Shown one piece after another: positions 47,914-60,558 of a stretch of DNA of 64,000 nt. This stretch comes from Rotaria socialis (taxonomy: Eukaryota > Rotifera > Eurotatoria > Philodinida > Philodinidae), in assembly GCA_905331475.1 (NCBI GenBank), contig CAJNYU010000882.1:43079-107078 (forward strand). Direction: 5' to 3'. Within the stretch, counting starts at the first letter, position 1. Every line of letters starts with the position of its first letter. The position numbers and the translations under genes were made by a program. The notes beneath the pieces are model-generated. The model had not been told where the DNA came from. It ran no database searches and was given only the letters and a program-made list of their open reading frames with translations.

Positions 47914-50900
47914 TTCTTTCTGTTAAAGCTGTTCTTTGTTTTCTTCGTCTATTTTAACTTTTTTTGTGTGCTGCGTGTTGTGTGTGGTTGGTTCCATATG
48001 TATGTCCGTTCTTTTTTCTTTTGTTTGTTCTCTACGTTCTTCTGCGTTTCATTCTCTATGTGATTGTCTCCTTATTCTTCCTTCTCTTTTCATCTGTGGT
48101 ACTGTTAGGATCTTATGGTCGCAGTTATTGCATATATAAAAAAATAGAAAACACAGTATCATAGAATCCAAAACGAATAGATTAATTGTTGATATCGAGC
48201 AAGGGGAGAAAAGCTGATTCCGTGATTCTATGTAGTTCTGTTGATTCCATTGATTCTGTGTGATTCCATCGGCGCTGGAATCACTATGAGTATCACTGTA
48301 TTTCTCGACTAGAATGTCTTAACATCAATAGGAACATTATAGAATCATTACAGAAATGAATTCTGAAGACTTGCGATCATTCCATTCAATAGGAAAATCA
48401 GTTCACTAATGATCGCAAGAATCATTGAGTCGAGCACAAGAGGCATTACCTGTATATTGCTGAATCTCAGCGAAAAGCGTATCAGTTCTCATTTCACAAC
48501 AATAAAGTAACGTATTAAGGCGATATCTAACTGACCAATGAACCAGTGCGGTTTTTTTTCATTGTTTTATCATGACCACTCAACGGATTACAGATCGCAA
48601 GTGACCTTTCTCGTCCGGTAATGATGTCAAAATGTTAGATTTGGTTGGAATCAACATTAAGTCATGAAAAATAATGGGATTACTGTTGTTTCTCGCGTTT
48701 TCATTATTTTCCATCCTGATTACCGCTGTTGCTTTGATTTCGAAACCGGAGCTCATAGTTAATATATACAGTCTGTGAAAGTTCGATGGTATGGAGAGAG
48801 GAGTACTCAATCATCAAGAAGTGAAGGATCGTCAAGAGAGTAAGCTCCAAAAATTATAAAACAGCCTGAGCGCTCAAGTAGCTGACTTCAGTGTTCATTT
48901 TGCTTTCTGTATCAAAACACAAAATATAGTCTATAGATTTCATTCGGGCGTCATTATTTGTTACTCCCCAGACGGAGAGAGTGTGAGGGTGGAACAGCAG
49001 CATCACAGAGAATATACAAAAGCTACTTTGTGGGACTGAAATTGTGTATTTCCGACCAATCGCGTTGAAGTCGTCATTAGTTAAGCTAAAAACTGCAAAC
49101 ATATCTTGTTGTACGTATTCAGTGTCAACAGAGCGCAACAGAAGATAGCTTAGCCAATTGGATTGAAAAAGACATTCATTCTCCATTTCAGTTATAAACG
49201 AGAGCCTCTCACGCCTACCGTAGGTCCTTGTAGAAAGAGAAGTTGTCGATTCTTCGTGACTCACAACTTCTTACTGTCTATTGTACTTGGCCTGGCACTA
49301 ATTGAATTATTTGGCACGCTCCTAAAATGTACGTTTTTCTGAATCCAAAAGAATCCGATGGCATTGTAATTAATGAGTTTTGAAAATCGATAGATAGGAC
49401 CCGATTGACTCTGATTGCTAAATTAGAAAATTCACGACAGCATCATGTTTTCAAGGAATCGCAAAACAAAGTCAAATGTGTGACTGTAGCCAAAATGTAT
49501 TGATCTCTTTCATTTTCGCTTATTTTTTATTCGAAATACAGATGTATAAAACACTAATCTACGTAAAGTATGACACAAGAGAGATCGCATAGGTCGAAAA
49601 CTTTCTCATTTCCTCATTCATCAAAGGCGATAGAAATTTGCAATTGTAAGAGTTTTGGCGCAGGTTACATCGAAGAGTATTGATATCTTAATTGGCTAAA
49701 GAATATGAGTGGTCATCTAGTCTTACTGCACTAAGCAAAGATAAATGAATCCTTTATCTTTAGGAAATAGCGACCAGTAAATCTTTTATCTTAATTCTTT
49801 AATATCAAGTAAATTAAAGATAAAGGATCTCCCCTATTTCAGAGCAGTTTCTAGCGTATCAAACAGACTCATGCCGCTGATTCCAGCAGCCAGTCAAGTT
49901 TTCTAGGCATTCTAACTTGGAAAAGTTGAAAACTGCTTGGGGGCCTGATTATGTACCAGAAAATTGTTAGATACTTTGGTTGATATCGTAAAAGCAGTCC
50001 GAAAACTTATCACTTTAGTCTCACGAGGACTGAAAATATGGAATTCAGAAACTCTATTTATTGTATACTTGAGATAAAATGCGAAAGGGCTTCAAATAAC
50101 TTAACAGATAAATCATCCAAAACGATTACAACTTTTTATAGCTGATACGAGAGCTCGTATATTTAATCATGTGGGAAATGTGTCCATGTATTGCTATTAT
50201 TGAAGCAGTTTATTAGATTCATTTAATATTGTTAGACTGAAAACGTTTTTTCTATTGTGAAATACATTACATCTTCAATGCATCAATTCTTTTCTTCCAA
50301 TGCTAATATGCGACACACGTTATATGAAGTGTAAATATCATTTTATTCTTTCAATCGTCTATTTGACTACCATACTAACTTGCTATATACATTGATTTAA
50401 TCATTTAGGAAGAGTCCGAGAAACTATTGCTTGTTTTGACAAATTATGACATATAAGTTGAGTTTTTTCTAAATTTGCAATTCAACTATTTCATAATTTT
50501 ACATGGTGCTCATCCTATTCTTACTCTGTTAAATGAATAATGACTTCGATCTACTGAATGACATCTACAATGACACGATTTCGTTATGTATTAAATACTA
50601 AAACTTGCCATATTTAGACTACGTAGTGAGGGTGTGCAATGTTTTAGAATGATATAACCATCGTTATTGCTTACACGCATTTTCTCTATACTACAGAAAT
50701 CTACCCAAGGATCTTTGACTTTGTTCTTTCCTTCTCGGTCGTCATTGCTAAAACGAAGAGCAAGTTGAGAAAACCTAGATTTAAACCGGCAAACGTGTGT
50801 ATTTTCTTCGAAAGTATACAGAAGTTTCATAAGAACCTGCTTCTTTGCTGTAAAATGGTGAAATTAATTCTACTACTCGATGAAAAACTGCCAAAAAACT

Positions 50901-51864
50901 ACTTAACTGCTTCTAACCAATGAAATTTATTCGATCAAGTATGATAAGAAGCGGAGACATGTATTTCTTAGATGTTTCATTCCATGTGATTCCGATGATT
51001 ATATTGCCATAGAATCATCTTTTCTCCTTGATATCGAGGCTATTGAAATTTGTAATGATTACACGGGTCTATTTGTATTACGTATCTCATTTGGTTTTTG
51101 CAACGCAGACTAATATGAGAACTGATGCAGCAAAGTTTCCAATTACATTAACTTGAGAAGAAGAAAAATTCTTTGGAAAAACTAATATTCTATCGGCCTT
51201 CTTCGTTCACCTTTTTATTCTCTCACAATCTTTAGAATGCTCTTGCCATATCGAACAGAAACTAGTTTTTTAAACACATATTTCGATTGTATAAAAATAG
51301 AAAGCCTGTGAATAGACAGGTCAAATGCAGCGTTAGTCAAATAGAGATCTAGCATGGTTCACAACTTTTTTTCTATACTTTAAATTGTCAACGTACGTTT
51401 CTCCTAAGACAGCTGAACATAATATACAGATTTTTTGGCGTACCGAAGCAGAAATGGTTCGTTGTTTCCTTGTTCAACATTTCCACTATTAATCAATATA
51501 GATTAAAGATAGAAAATGGCATAAAACATATGCTTGCTCTAGTTTTCGAAATCAAAATGTCTTAGAGCATGTCTAATAGAAACAATGATATCATACTTTG
51601 ATTCTATACAATGAAAAACGACGAGTAAAAAGTCAATTAATATTCCACAGCAAAAACATTAAGAACAAAAACCGAGACGACTTTGATATATAATTTATTG
51701 GTAATTTCAAACGAATAAAGAAAAAAAATCTTGAAAATTCACGTCTCATGAAAATCGCAAACTTTGATTCACACTTTATTTCTCGTTCAGAAAAATTTTC
51801 TAATTTTTTTTTCAATTTAAAATATTTACATCGAAACTTTTCTAAATAGGTAAATATTCTACTA
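47914..51864. other. gene-poor stretch of 4 kb
   Basis: TC-rich and TG-rich sequence at 47920-48150. GATTCC/GATTCT reiterations occur at 48215-48300. Two minus-strand frames, 48854-49264 (136 codons, no ATG at its start) and 48580-48810, have mixed codons and could be decayed exons but join in no consistent frame. A weak inverted ATCCTTTATCTTTA pair lies near 49748 and 49814. No intact gene. Confidence 0.35.
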
Positions 51865-52411
51865 ACGACGGAGGGTCGCCAACTGTTCAATCCCTTTTGT
51901 GTTGAAACTATTTACATTATGTAGCTCCCAAGGGGTTATGTATACGCTGAAATTAAAGGTATGGTTTTTAGTGAGTACCTGGACTCCCCCTCAGGAACCT
52001 TGAAAAAAATTGATTTTTGAATTTCGACTTGAAAATTTACACAGAAATACATCTCAACAAGAATAGTGTTTTGTGAATGTTTTTGGTCATTGAATTTGTT
52101 TGTTTCATCAAATCTGCTACCTTATTTAAACGATGTAAAATAAAAATTTCATAGTAGCTGTGTGTAATGATAGAAATAGTAGAATGGTCTGAAACGGTCA
52201 CGAAACACTGTTCTCGTTCATGTATATTTCTATGTAAATTTTCAAGTTGAAATTCGAAAATCAATTTTTTTCAAGGTTCCTGAGGGGGAGTTCAGTAGCA
52301 TCAAGCTATCCACTCAAAATATTTTCAGCGTATCCATAACTCCTTGGGAGCTACATAATGCATATAGTTTCAACGCAAAAGCGATTAAACAGTTGGTGGC
52401 CTTCCCTCGTA
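51865..52411. mobile_element. large foldback element with ~200-base arms
   Basis: The left arm from about 51868 (GGAGGGTCGCCAACTGTT..) is mirrored by the right arm ending at about 52411 (..AACAGTTGGTGGCC). Long matched blocks lie inside: TATGTAGCTCCCAAGG, CCCCCTCAGGAACCTTGAA and AATTTACA..AGAAATA. The arms differ by scattered substitutions and one stretch near the middle. The loop is about 120 bases and has no coding potential. Structure fits a Foldback/MITE-type non-autonomous element. Confidence 0.75.
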
Positions 52412-52962
52412 AGTTTTCTGTTTTTAGCCTTGCTATTAACCGAGATTTTTTTTTTGTTAGTATCATTTTCTAGAAAAAGCATGTATTGTCTGTACTCAAC
52501 AAATAATTCTCGCCGTGAATAGATTTGCGATTAATGAAGTCGTTTGCGCTTATTTTTCTTGATAACATATCGTTGTGTACTTCTAAGACATTGAACTCTA
52601 GTCGGTACTTTTATCTGTTACAAACGATTCTCCTCATTGAGAAAAATATGTGGAAACAAAAATCTCGTAATGAAAACTTTCTTTTGATGAAATCAAATAC
52701 TCACATGTAAAAATGGGTACAAATCAGAAGTGAAAATAGTTCTATACTATTAAACTCACCTCCTATTTGTAATTAATAAGAATCATTTTATATTTTGCAA
52801 TTTTGCAATTTCTATTCTTACACTTTCTTTTATCTTATCCTTAGTGTAACTCTTTCTTTTTGCATCACAAAAAAAAGTTTCTTTAGGATGTTCTTCTATT
52901 AACAGGATTATATATATATATATACCTGAAAAGCTGTTAGCGCAATCCCTATGGGATTAAAA
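52412..52962. other. spacer between repeat elements
   Basis: AT-rich, with an (AT)n run at about 52911-52924 and the palindrome AATCCCTATGGGATT at 52944-52958 just outside repeat copy B. No gene. Confidence 0.45.
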
Positions 52963-53212
52963 TGTGAAACACGGTGAAATTCCTTTTCTCGAATCCGTCC
53001 ATCACAGTCAGTGACAGTCTGCGAAGATTCTCTGTTACAGTCTGTATTATGATGTATGGAGTCTCTGGAAATCATCACAGACCGTTACAGAGAAAAAAAT
53101 CAATTAATTAATTATCTAATTAATTAATTTCTCTGTAGTGGTCTGTGGGGCGGGGATGAGTCCAAATTTCTACGCTATATACTTCAGCACTCCTTTCAGA
53201 TTGTGTTTCACA
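52963..53212. mobile_element. TGTGAAACAC-family element, copy B (250 bases)
   Basis: Starts TGTGAAACAC at 52963 and ends with the reverse complement GTGTTTCACA at 53212. The right terminus read inward (TGTGAAACACAATCTGAAAG.., ..GTAGAAATTTGG) closely matches copies A and D. The centre is a hairpin of CAGACC..CAGAGAAA / TTTCTCTG..GGTCTG around repeated TTAATTAA. No coding potential. Confidence 0.7.
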
Positions 53213-54746
53213 AAATTTAGTATCATACTCATCTAATTATAAGAATTTAAATACGAAAACGTTGGTCCGTGTCTGCTTCATAATAGAATACAAAAAGAAG
53301 AAGAATTAATTCCTCTTAGGAAATCAACAGTATCAACTGACTCACTCTGTCGATATCATATTAACATTAACCATATACTGTAATCAATATTAGAAAATAT
53401 TCATAAAACAAAAACAACGATACCTGATAGAACTGTATGTGAACGTTTTATCGACTGGCCCCTGAATAAAATATTCTCTGCTGTAAAAATTGGCGGATGA
53501 CACTTCCCTCCCTTTCTTTTTTCTTAGAATGAAAGAAACTCATCACAATATTCTCAAGATATTTTCATTAACAATAATCCAAGTATACAAGATGTCGCAA
53601 CGAAGATAATTAATTTTACCGAATAAAATGTAACATGAAATCTATTCAAGCGTGAAAGTAACCTATTCTTAGAATATGCAGAAAAACAAAATTGATAAAA
53701 ATCTATTTTGATAAACCAACAATACATGCAACAACGATATATTCATGAATAATTTTATTGAAATATGTGTGTTTCATGGCGACAAGGACTGATTGAGTTC
53801 GTCAAAAGTACCCATTTGCTAATAATATTATTAGTTTGAAATTATGGTAAAAAAATGTGAAAATAGACAGATGAATTTGTTGCTTTATACATCGAACTTA
53901 TCTATTCTAATGATAGGTGTGCTTTATATCTTGTAAGAAGTTTGTTTTCAATAAATAATTAATTTTATGATATACTATACTTTCTTGTTTATAGAAATGA
54001 GCTATACTTATCATAAGGAGTAATATTGATTTTGTGCTTAATTATTAAAAAAATCTAATTAGTTTATAACCGACGAATCGTTATGATGAAACATTCGATA
54101 TTTATTGGCGTTGATGCACGCTTTGTCCACGCTCTATAAATTCATCGTTTAATACTGATAAGGAAATGCTGAGAAAGATATGTATTGTAACTTTTCTTAG
54201 GCAATTTCTAGAGCAGAATAAATACAATAATCAATGTTACATATTGACATTAATAGTTATTTCTATATTCAAAAACACTGCGATGGATAGTTTTATTAAG
54301 TCTGCTATCTGGTTTATTACTATTTTAATTATCCAAATAAATCTATTATGATTTATTTACATAGAAAATCTGTATGAATTAACAGAAAAAGAACGTCTTA
54401 AATGAACATCATGTTCGAACGCAAATTTTATTCATTTAATAACATAGAATTTTTGTTATGATTAGCTCAAAATCTATGGTTTAGATTTTACTTCAAACAT
54501 GATAATTATACTACGAACGGAAGGAAGTAGCAAGTACATTTCAATCAAAATAACCAACTTTACGCATAATCTATTTATGACACGTATACAGGCATAGGAT
54601 ATGCGCTATGTCATCATGAGGGGAATTTTTTTGAGAATTTATTTCTCTGCCTTGGTTGAATGGAGCTTGCCGTACAACATAGGAGTAATCATAGACTACT
54701 ACAAACAAACTCACAATGGTATTATTATTGAAGATTTGTCCTTATT
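53213..54746. other. gene-free AT-rich stretch
   Basis: No supported gene or repeat; short frames only. Confidence 0.45.
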
Positions 54747-55011
54747 CCAAGCAGACACACTTTTGGGAAAACGCGCTTACATACTCAACCGAGAACCGCG
54801 ATTGTGAGTCATTAACACTCAGTAACGAAACGCAAGAAACGCGTTTTTTACGTAGAATTCTCACTTTCAGAGCGTGAAAACGGGTAAAAACTCCAATCCT
54901 CAGCGTTTAAACGCTCAGAATTGAAGTTTTTATTCGTTTTCACGCTCTGAAAGTGAAAATTCTGCGTAAAAACGCGTCTCTTGCGTTTTTCTAAAAGTTT
55001 GTCTGCTTGGG
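54747..55011. mobile_element. foldback element with CCAAGCAGACA ends
   Basis: The left end CCAAGCAGACACACTTTT (54747) is mirrored by AAAAGTTTGTCTGCTTGG, ending at 55010. Inner arms also pair: GAAACGCAAGA..CGCGTTTTT with its complement, and TTCACTTTCAGAGCGTGAAAA-like blocks around a TTTAAA centre. A 60-base unpaired insert lies on the left side (54778-54835). No coding potential. Confidence 0.7.
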
Positions 55012-56385
55012 ATGTATTTACTCGGTGAGTTCTGTTGCACTATGCCAAAAGTAGATTAAAATCTATGCAGTACATTTCAATAACGAATGCATAAAATCTT
55101 TGATATCATCTGAATAGGTTCCTGAGTTACAGTAAAAACCATTACGCTGTGAATGCGGCGCAGTTAACAGATGCATAGTGCAAGATATTTTCCGTCACGA
55201 ATACATATTATGTTTTATGAGTAGAACCCTCATGTCTGACGGCGATTGCATAAATATCATTTAGCATATCTTGGATCATAACAAATAAATTAAAGTAGAA
55301 AGAGGATTTTCACAGGTAATATTCGTTCAATATTGAACTATACGTCAATATGTAGATGCTCGCTTTCATCGATAATTTCTGAATGTATTTTCCCTATGAA
55401 CGAATAGGTTTTCATTTTATATGAACTCGTTTTATATCCTACTAGTAGAATCCATGAGTAGTACATTCAACCACAGTGATGCATATTTGACGGGAACAAT
55501 ATATGTTACAAAACACGAGTGAAATCAACAATCCTACTCGAGTTGCAAAATATTAGTCATAAATACATTAGAAGAAAAAAAAAGAAAAGAAGCATTTATG
55601 CCATAAAACGGTTAAGCCAAAATGAATCATTTTCGTGATAATCAATGAATAATCCATTATCGTTTTGGTGAATGACAAATTAGTCGGCTGTTGAATATTT
55701 GCATTAAAATTGTTTCTATAACTTTTGTAAAACGAGGAGCGAACAAGTTACACATACATCTATAAGAAATCACTATTTTTCAAACTCTATCTTCATCGCT
55801 CGAGACGTAGACTTCAACATTTTTTTAAATGCTGAATGCTATCAGAGATATCCTGAACATCCGTTTATATTGCATATATCTTCCCTCTATCGGAAATTTC
55901 CTGATCATAGCTGAGTGAGTATTCCGCCATCATTGTATCGAAATGCGTTTGCTCAATGAACCCGATACAACAACAGATTGACGCAGTGACAATTTAGCTG
56001 TATCGGTACGCAACCACGAGTTTCTTTATGATTTTCAGATGAGTCACTATTAAGCAGCAGAATGAGTAAGAATAATGTATTCTTAGATCGAAGAAAAAAA
56101 GAAATATCTGAGAGAAAACGTACGAAATGACTTCCGTTCATTTCAAAGTATGCGAAGAGAATAGAACAGCAAAAAAAAGAGAGAAGGAAGATATAAAATG
56201 AATGATGCTTTACATTCTTTTTCACTCCATTACTCGATGTAGAGAAGCAAACAGATGTGCATTTGTATAGAATTATGGGCTGTAGAACGAAGAATATAAA
56301 TGTTATTTGGTGCTTCGTTCTCTAATAGTGTGGTATTATTTTTAGATAAAAAGTTCGTTTTCATTTTCCTGTTACTGCTGTTAAG
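55012..56385. other. gene-free stretch upstream of the PLDc_N-like gene
   Basis: AT-rich spacer; no supported feature. Confidence 0.45.
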
Positions 56386-56770
56386 ATGGGTTTATTAATT
56401 AATTTCGCCACTGTTTCGGTACTAATTTTGTCGTGTATAAAATTTGTATCAGCAGGAGATTTTTATATTGGACCAGTAGTTGGTGGGATTCTTGGTTTGG
56501 TAAGTTTAAATGAGTAATTTTCTCTTGTTTCCAAAAATCGAAATTTTCTTTCTTTTGTTCAAAGATCATTCTAATTTTGGATATCATCGCTGCGATTGAA
56601 ATTCTTCGTTCAGACAAATCAATAGTTGAAAAACTTCTTTGGATTTTGTTCATTATCTTCTGTCCTATTATTGGTAAGAACGATTATAAATGTAAATCTA
56701 GTCTATTTTATTTTATTTAGGTTTGGTTGTTTATTTACTTTGTGGTCGTGCACGATCTGTCAGTATTTAA
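56386..56770 (+). CDS. small two-helix membrane protein of PLDc_N type
   Basis: Three exons, 56386-56499, 56565-56673 and 56721-56770, join in phase to 90 residues. The N-terminal hydrophobic segment MGLLINFATVSVLILSCIKF looks like a signal peptide or first helix. Next comes IGPVVGGILGLIILILDIIA, then AIEILRSDKSIVEKLLWILF and IIFCPIIGLVVYLLCGRARS. The pattern (D-I..A..EIL.S......LLW.L.I...P..G...Y...GR) is the PLDc_N / phospholipase D-nuclease N-terminal domain, which also occurs alone as a small integral-membrane protein. No catalytic HKD motif is present. The biochemical role of the isolated domain is not established. It is the only clear intact gene in the right-hand 20 kb. Confidence 0.8.
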
Positions 56771-59389
56771 AATAGTGAATGATGGTTTTTTTTTGTACTA
56801 TAAATAGTCTACACATATATTTGTTATGGCTGGTTTTTTTTCCTTTAATCAAGCTTCTGTTTAAATATGAATAATATAGATGCGCTAAATTTAATGTGAA
56901 ATTAGATTCTTTTTTTGTCTTCTCTTTGTTACTGTTGGACTCTGTCAAACAATAAATGATTATCGGTATCGTAGATCATGTTTTCGAAAGTATATTAAAC
57001 GATCGGAAATGATCGTGTTGATTTTGTTACTTATAAGAATCTCGCCGATACAATTTGTTGTTGTATTCGGTTTATTTAAAATGAGATTTCACCGTAATGC
57101 GCAAGTAAACAAACGATATGAAGAGACATACGATATCGACAATCAATCTGTTGTGAGTATACGTCGTGTCGGCGAATGTAAATATGTCTAAAAAACGAAA
57201 ATACCCAACCAATTGTTCTGCTAGTTTCGAATAGGTTTTTTAGCTTTTAACATGTGTCATTTATAGTTTATTTAAGCCTTTCTTGAGGTCAAACATTTAT
57301 AAAATAAAATAGTTAGTATTCCATCTGGAATAATGCGTAGCATATTAATTTATAATGCTTTTCTTAAGTTCGTCGAACACTTTCAATTATGCATTATTCA
57401 AGCGCTTTCTATTCATGCGTTCATTGTTATATCCAGGGAATTAAAGCAACATTTTTGTGAAGAATGTTTGGTCATTTCGGTCTAAGCACGTACAATCAAT
57501 TAGTTTAGAATGTGTTCGATAAAGTGTTGGTCGTTTTTACTCCCGATAGTAAGCATATCCTCTATTGACGGAAAACGTTCAGTGAAAATTTCAAGTTCAT
57601 TACAGTTTTTCCGTCGTAATGATAGATTTCTTTCTAGAAATCGAAAAGTTACTGAACAGTTTTAAAGATAAAAATTCAACTATATTAGAAGATTCGAATG
57701 TCAAGTATCTCGGTCATTGGATGTCGAATGAGACTGATTCACGAAGTAGAGAGAATAACAAGACAGTCTTGTTTTTGTTGTTGTTGATAATGCCAATAGA
57801 TTGTTACAGGAAAAATATTTTCTTTTCGAAACGGAAAGAAAGGATCTATCTCTGCCGGAATGTTTGAAAAAAGATACACTTAGAAAAAAATTTTCTGGCT
57901 AGTTTTGTAGACACGTTTTTAGAAAATATTCATTTTGGTCTGGAATAGAATCGAATCTGATATCGTTCCTCTTACGAGAGAAACCTAACATATATTCACT
58001 GACATAATTAATAAAAAAAGCTTAGATTATTTAATTTCATTATAAGAATGATCTTGTGAACATTTCGACTATCGAATGCATAGATATTTACATTCAGGAT
58101 TTCATGAATGATAGGAAATGATGTATTGATTGGCTCCAGTCGGCATATGATCGATATGAAAAAGCTTGAATCAATCACTGTCTTGCTTTCGACAGCTATT
58201 AATATCAGTATTGTTAACCTTATCGACGTATCTAATAGTGAATTGAGACCGCTTGGCTGTATGATGGATATATACAACAGACTGATGATCACAATAAGCG
58301 TCAATAGAATGAAATAGAGTACAAAAAAGGAAAAGAAATAGTACGAGTAAAAATATGAGCGACACAGAATTTTACGTTGGATATTTGTTTTTTATTAATA
58401 CAATGAAGCTAAATAGCTCTGGTGAATTCTGCATTGTAGTCCCAAAGGAGCTATGGCTTGGTTTGTTTGAATAAGTTTTCATATAATTAACAAACAAAAA
58501 AGTATTTACTTAAACGGCTAATGAATTTATATATGCAAAAAGAAATTAATTGCTATTCGATACTAAGGAAAAGTGTAGTTAATCACTGAAGAACTACTTT
58601 ATTCACTGTTTGTTTTTATTTCAAGCGATTCATAGGAATTTTAATAAATCATGATTGCACGACTTAAAAGTCTTAATAGGTTAGTAAGTAACTAATTTTG
58701 AAACATGATTGATTAGAAGTTCAAGTTAGTTATTGAGAAAACAATTGAATTTCGTGCAACAGCCAAAAAACGATGATTGTATTTCTATGAAAACTTAGTC
58801 GCTATGTTAGCAGTATACACCTTCAACAGATTTTTAGAGAAAAGTGCTTTACTGCGATTTTGGCATCATATTTTAACATAACATTGAAAGCAAATGGCGA
58901 TTAAATATTTTTGTTTAGAATTGGTTAGACTTAACAATTATGAAAATACATAAAATTTTACGAGAACATCTGCAGATAAATTAATAACTATGATCTGAAA
59001 TAAATTAGAAGTACGATGCAAACGTACTCGAGTAACACACGATACGATATTGTAAGAATATTAAATTGTTTTAATTTTCTAGTATTCTCATTAGCATAAT
59101 ACTTTGTTCAGGAATTGTTTATAAACATTGAAAGATCTTTTAGCAATCCTAGAATGAAATTCTTGAAACACTCTAGAATGACTCTCTAAACCGTTGGATC
59201 TCGTTTAAAATAAACTTGCTGAGAATAAACTAAAATGCCGATCAATTTCGTCTGTAGAAGAATTAAATGAATGTTTTAGCAATTGTGTGAACAACTAGTG
59301 TTTTCGATGCCTGTGGTAAAGAGAGTCAAGTATGTAATCGGAATGATTAAAAAATAATGTCTATCATATTTGTCGTGATATCCAAGGAG
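56771..59389. other. gene-poor stretch
   Basis: A plus frame at 57009-57191 (60 codons, hydrophobic then basic, ending RRVGECKYV) might be a terminal exon, but no partner is visible. The remainder is AT-rich with no supported feature. Confidence 0.35.
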
Positions 59390-59563
59390 AATCTTTCCGA
59401 CAGTAGGATCCTATCGGATTCCGACAAGGGTCAGACAGTGAATATACCGAATACCATATGTGTTTCAGTAAAACCGACGAAATTTTATGGGATTCCTGGA
59501 CACGGGCCTACAGTCGAATCCGATGTCGGATCCCATAGGATTCGATAAGATCCGTTGTCGGAT
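59390..59563. repeat. inverted repeat of TCGGATCC/CCGACA motifs
   Basis: TCCGACAGTAGGATCCTATC at 59396-59415 is imperfectly mirrored by GGATCCCATAGGATTC..GTTGTCGGATTC up to 59563. GGATC and TCGGATTC recur several times. A short degenerate foldback element is likely. Confidence 0.5.
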
Positions 59564-59646
59564 TCATTCACCTGGGTAGGAGGCAGATTCAATACCATTG
59601 GACATGTTCTAGTGTCTGAATGAAAACCTATCAAAGGGTAAAACGA

Positions 59647-59719
59647 CGTACTTTTCTACTTTGAACTACACAACTAAGTACAAAAGTATTTCAAAGTACC
59701 TCAAAGTACTTAAAGTACA
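59647..59719. repeat. cluster of AAGTAC motifs
   Basis: AAGTAC and its complement occur at least six times in about 70 bases (CAAAGTACCTCAAAGTACTT and neighbours), just before the foldback at 59749. Confidence 0.7.
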
Positions 59720-59748
59720 AAATTACGATGTTTCCCCCTTGCTGACTG

Positions 59749-59977
59749 CCCATGTCGCACAAACCGATCGAAAACCGTCGGCTAAGCGCCCGGTTAACCG
59801 AATAAATAACCGGTTAATAGAGGATGAACCGACTACTTGTCCGGTTAACCGGGCACCTAACCGCCGATTTTTACGCTGGAAAGTCGCTAAAATGGCCTAG
59901 ATAACCGCGGTCAACCGATTTTTATAAAAATTAACCGCGGTTAACCGACGGTTTCCGATTGGTTTGTGCGACATGGG
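59749..59977. mobile_element. foldback element with CCCATGTCGCACAAACC ends and CCGGTTAACCGG core repeats
   Basis: CCCATGTCGCACAAACCGAT at 59749 is mirrored by GGTTTGTGCGACATGGG ending at 59977; the arms continue to the CCGTCGG/CCGACGG pair, about 35 bases. The interior is built from repeated self-complementary CCGGTTAACCG, AACCGGTTAA and AACCGCGGTTAACC blocks. It is distinctly GC-richer than its surroundings and non-coding in effect. Confidence 0.8.
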
Positions 59978-60558
59978 TAAGTACGCATTTCTTATCAATT
60001 GGATATAAATACCATGGTAGAAAAATAGAACTACGATTGCATACAAAAATTTGTTGAATAGTAAAAGCTTGTAGATAGCTGTTCTACAAAAAAAATTCCA
60101 ACTCCTATGAGAAACTATTTGACCCTTTTTTATATACCGATTCGACCTTCGTCAATCAACCAAAAGACTTGAAACTAGAGGGAAAAAGTTCTGCAATTGT
60201 TCATTCTCCTCCATTTATACCATAATAATCACTTGATATGGGTGATACAGTCAAGCGGACAGGCACAGGTGAATTTCGGTATTTAAGCCCTATCTTTTCC
60301 GTCTAGGGAAAATAAGACTGATATAACTGAATCGAGCGTATAGTTAAACTTTTGATGAAGCCTTATGAAGCATTGCACGAGAATTCTTTTGAAAAAAATC
60401 ACATGTGTGAACGATTAGAATTTGCGATGATATTCACAAAGCACTCATGGCATCATTATTTATGGCCCACCGAGTGTGAAGAGAAAGTAGTAGAATTTGA
60501 TAATTGTTACATAAGTCAAGAAATATATTTTTCAGAAATGGAACTTTGAGTGCATGGT
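59978..60558. other. spacer
   Basis: A 65-codon plus frame at 60352-60549 has no supporting context. Nothing else. Confidence 0.4.

Noticed and set aside
48580..49264. Two minus-strand frames (136 and 76 codons) as one two-exon gene
   Set aside because: The first lacks an ATG, the second is preceded by a stop, and no GT-AG pair joins them in phase.
57009..57191. 60-codon plus frame as a separate membrane protein
   Set aside because: Hydrophobic start looks like chance AT-rich sequence; no signal-peptide polarity, splice partner or family match.
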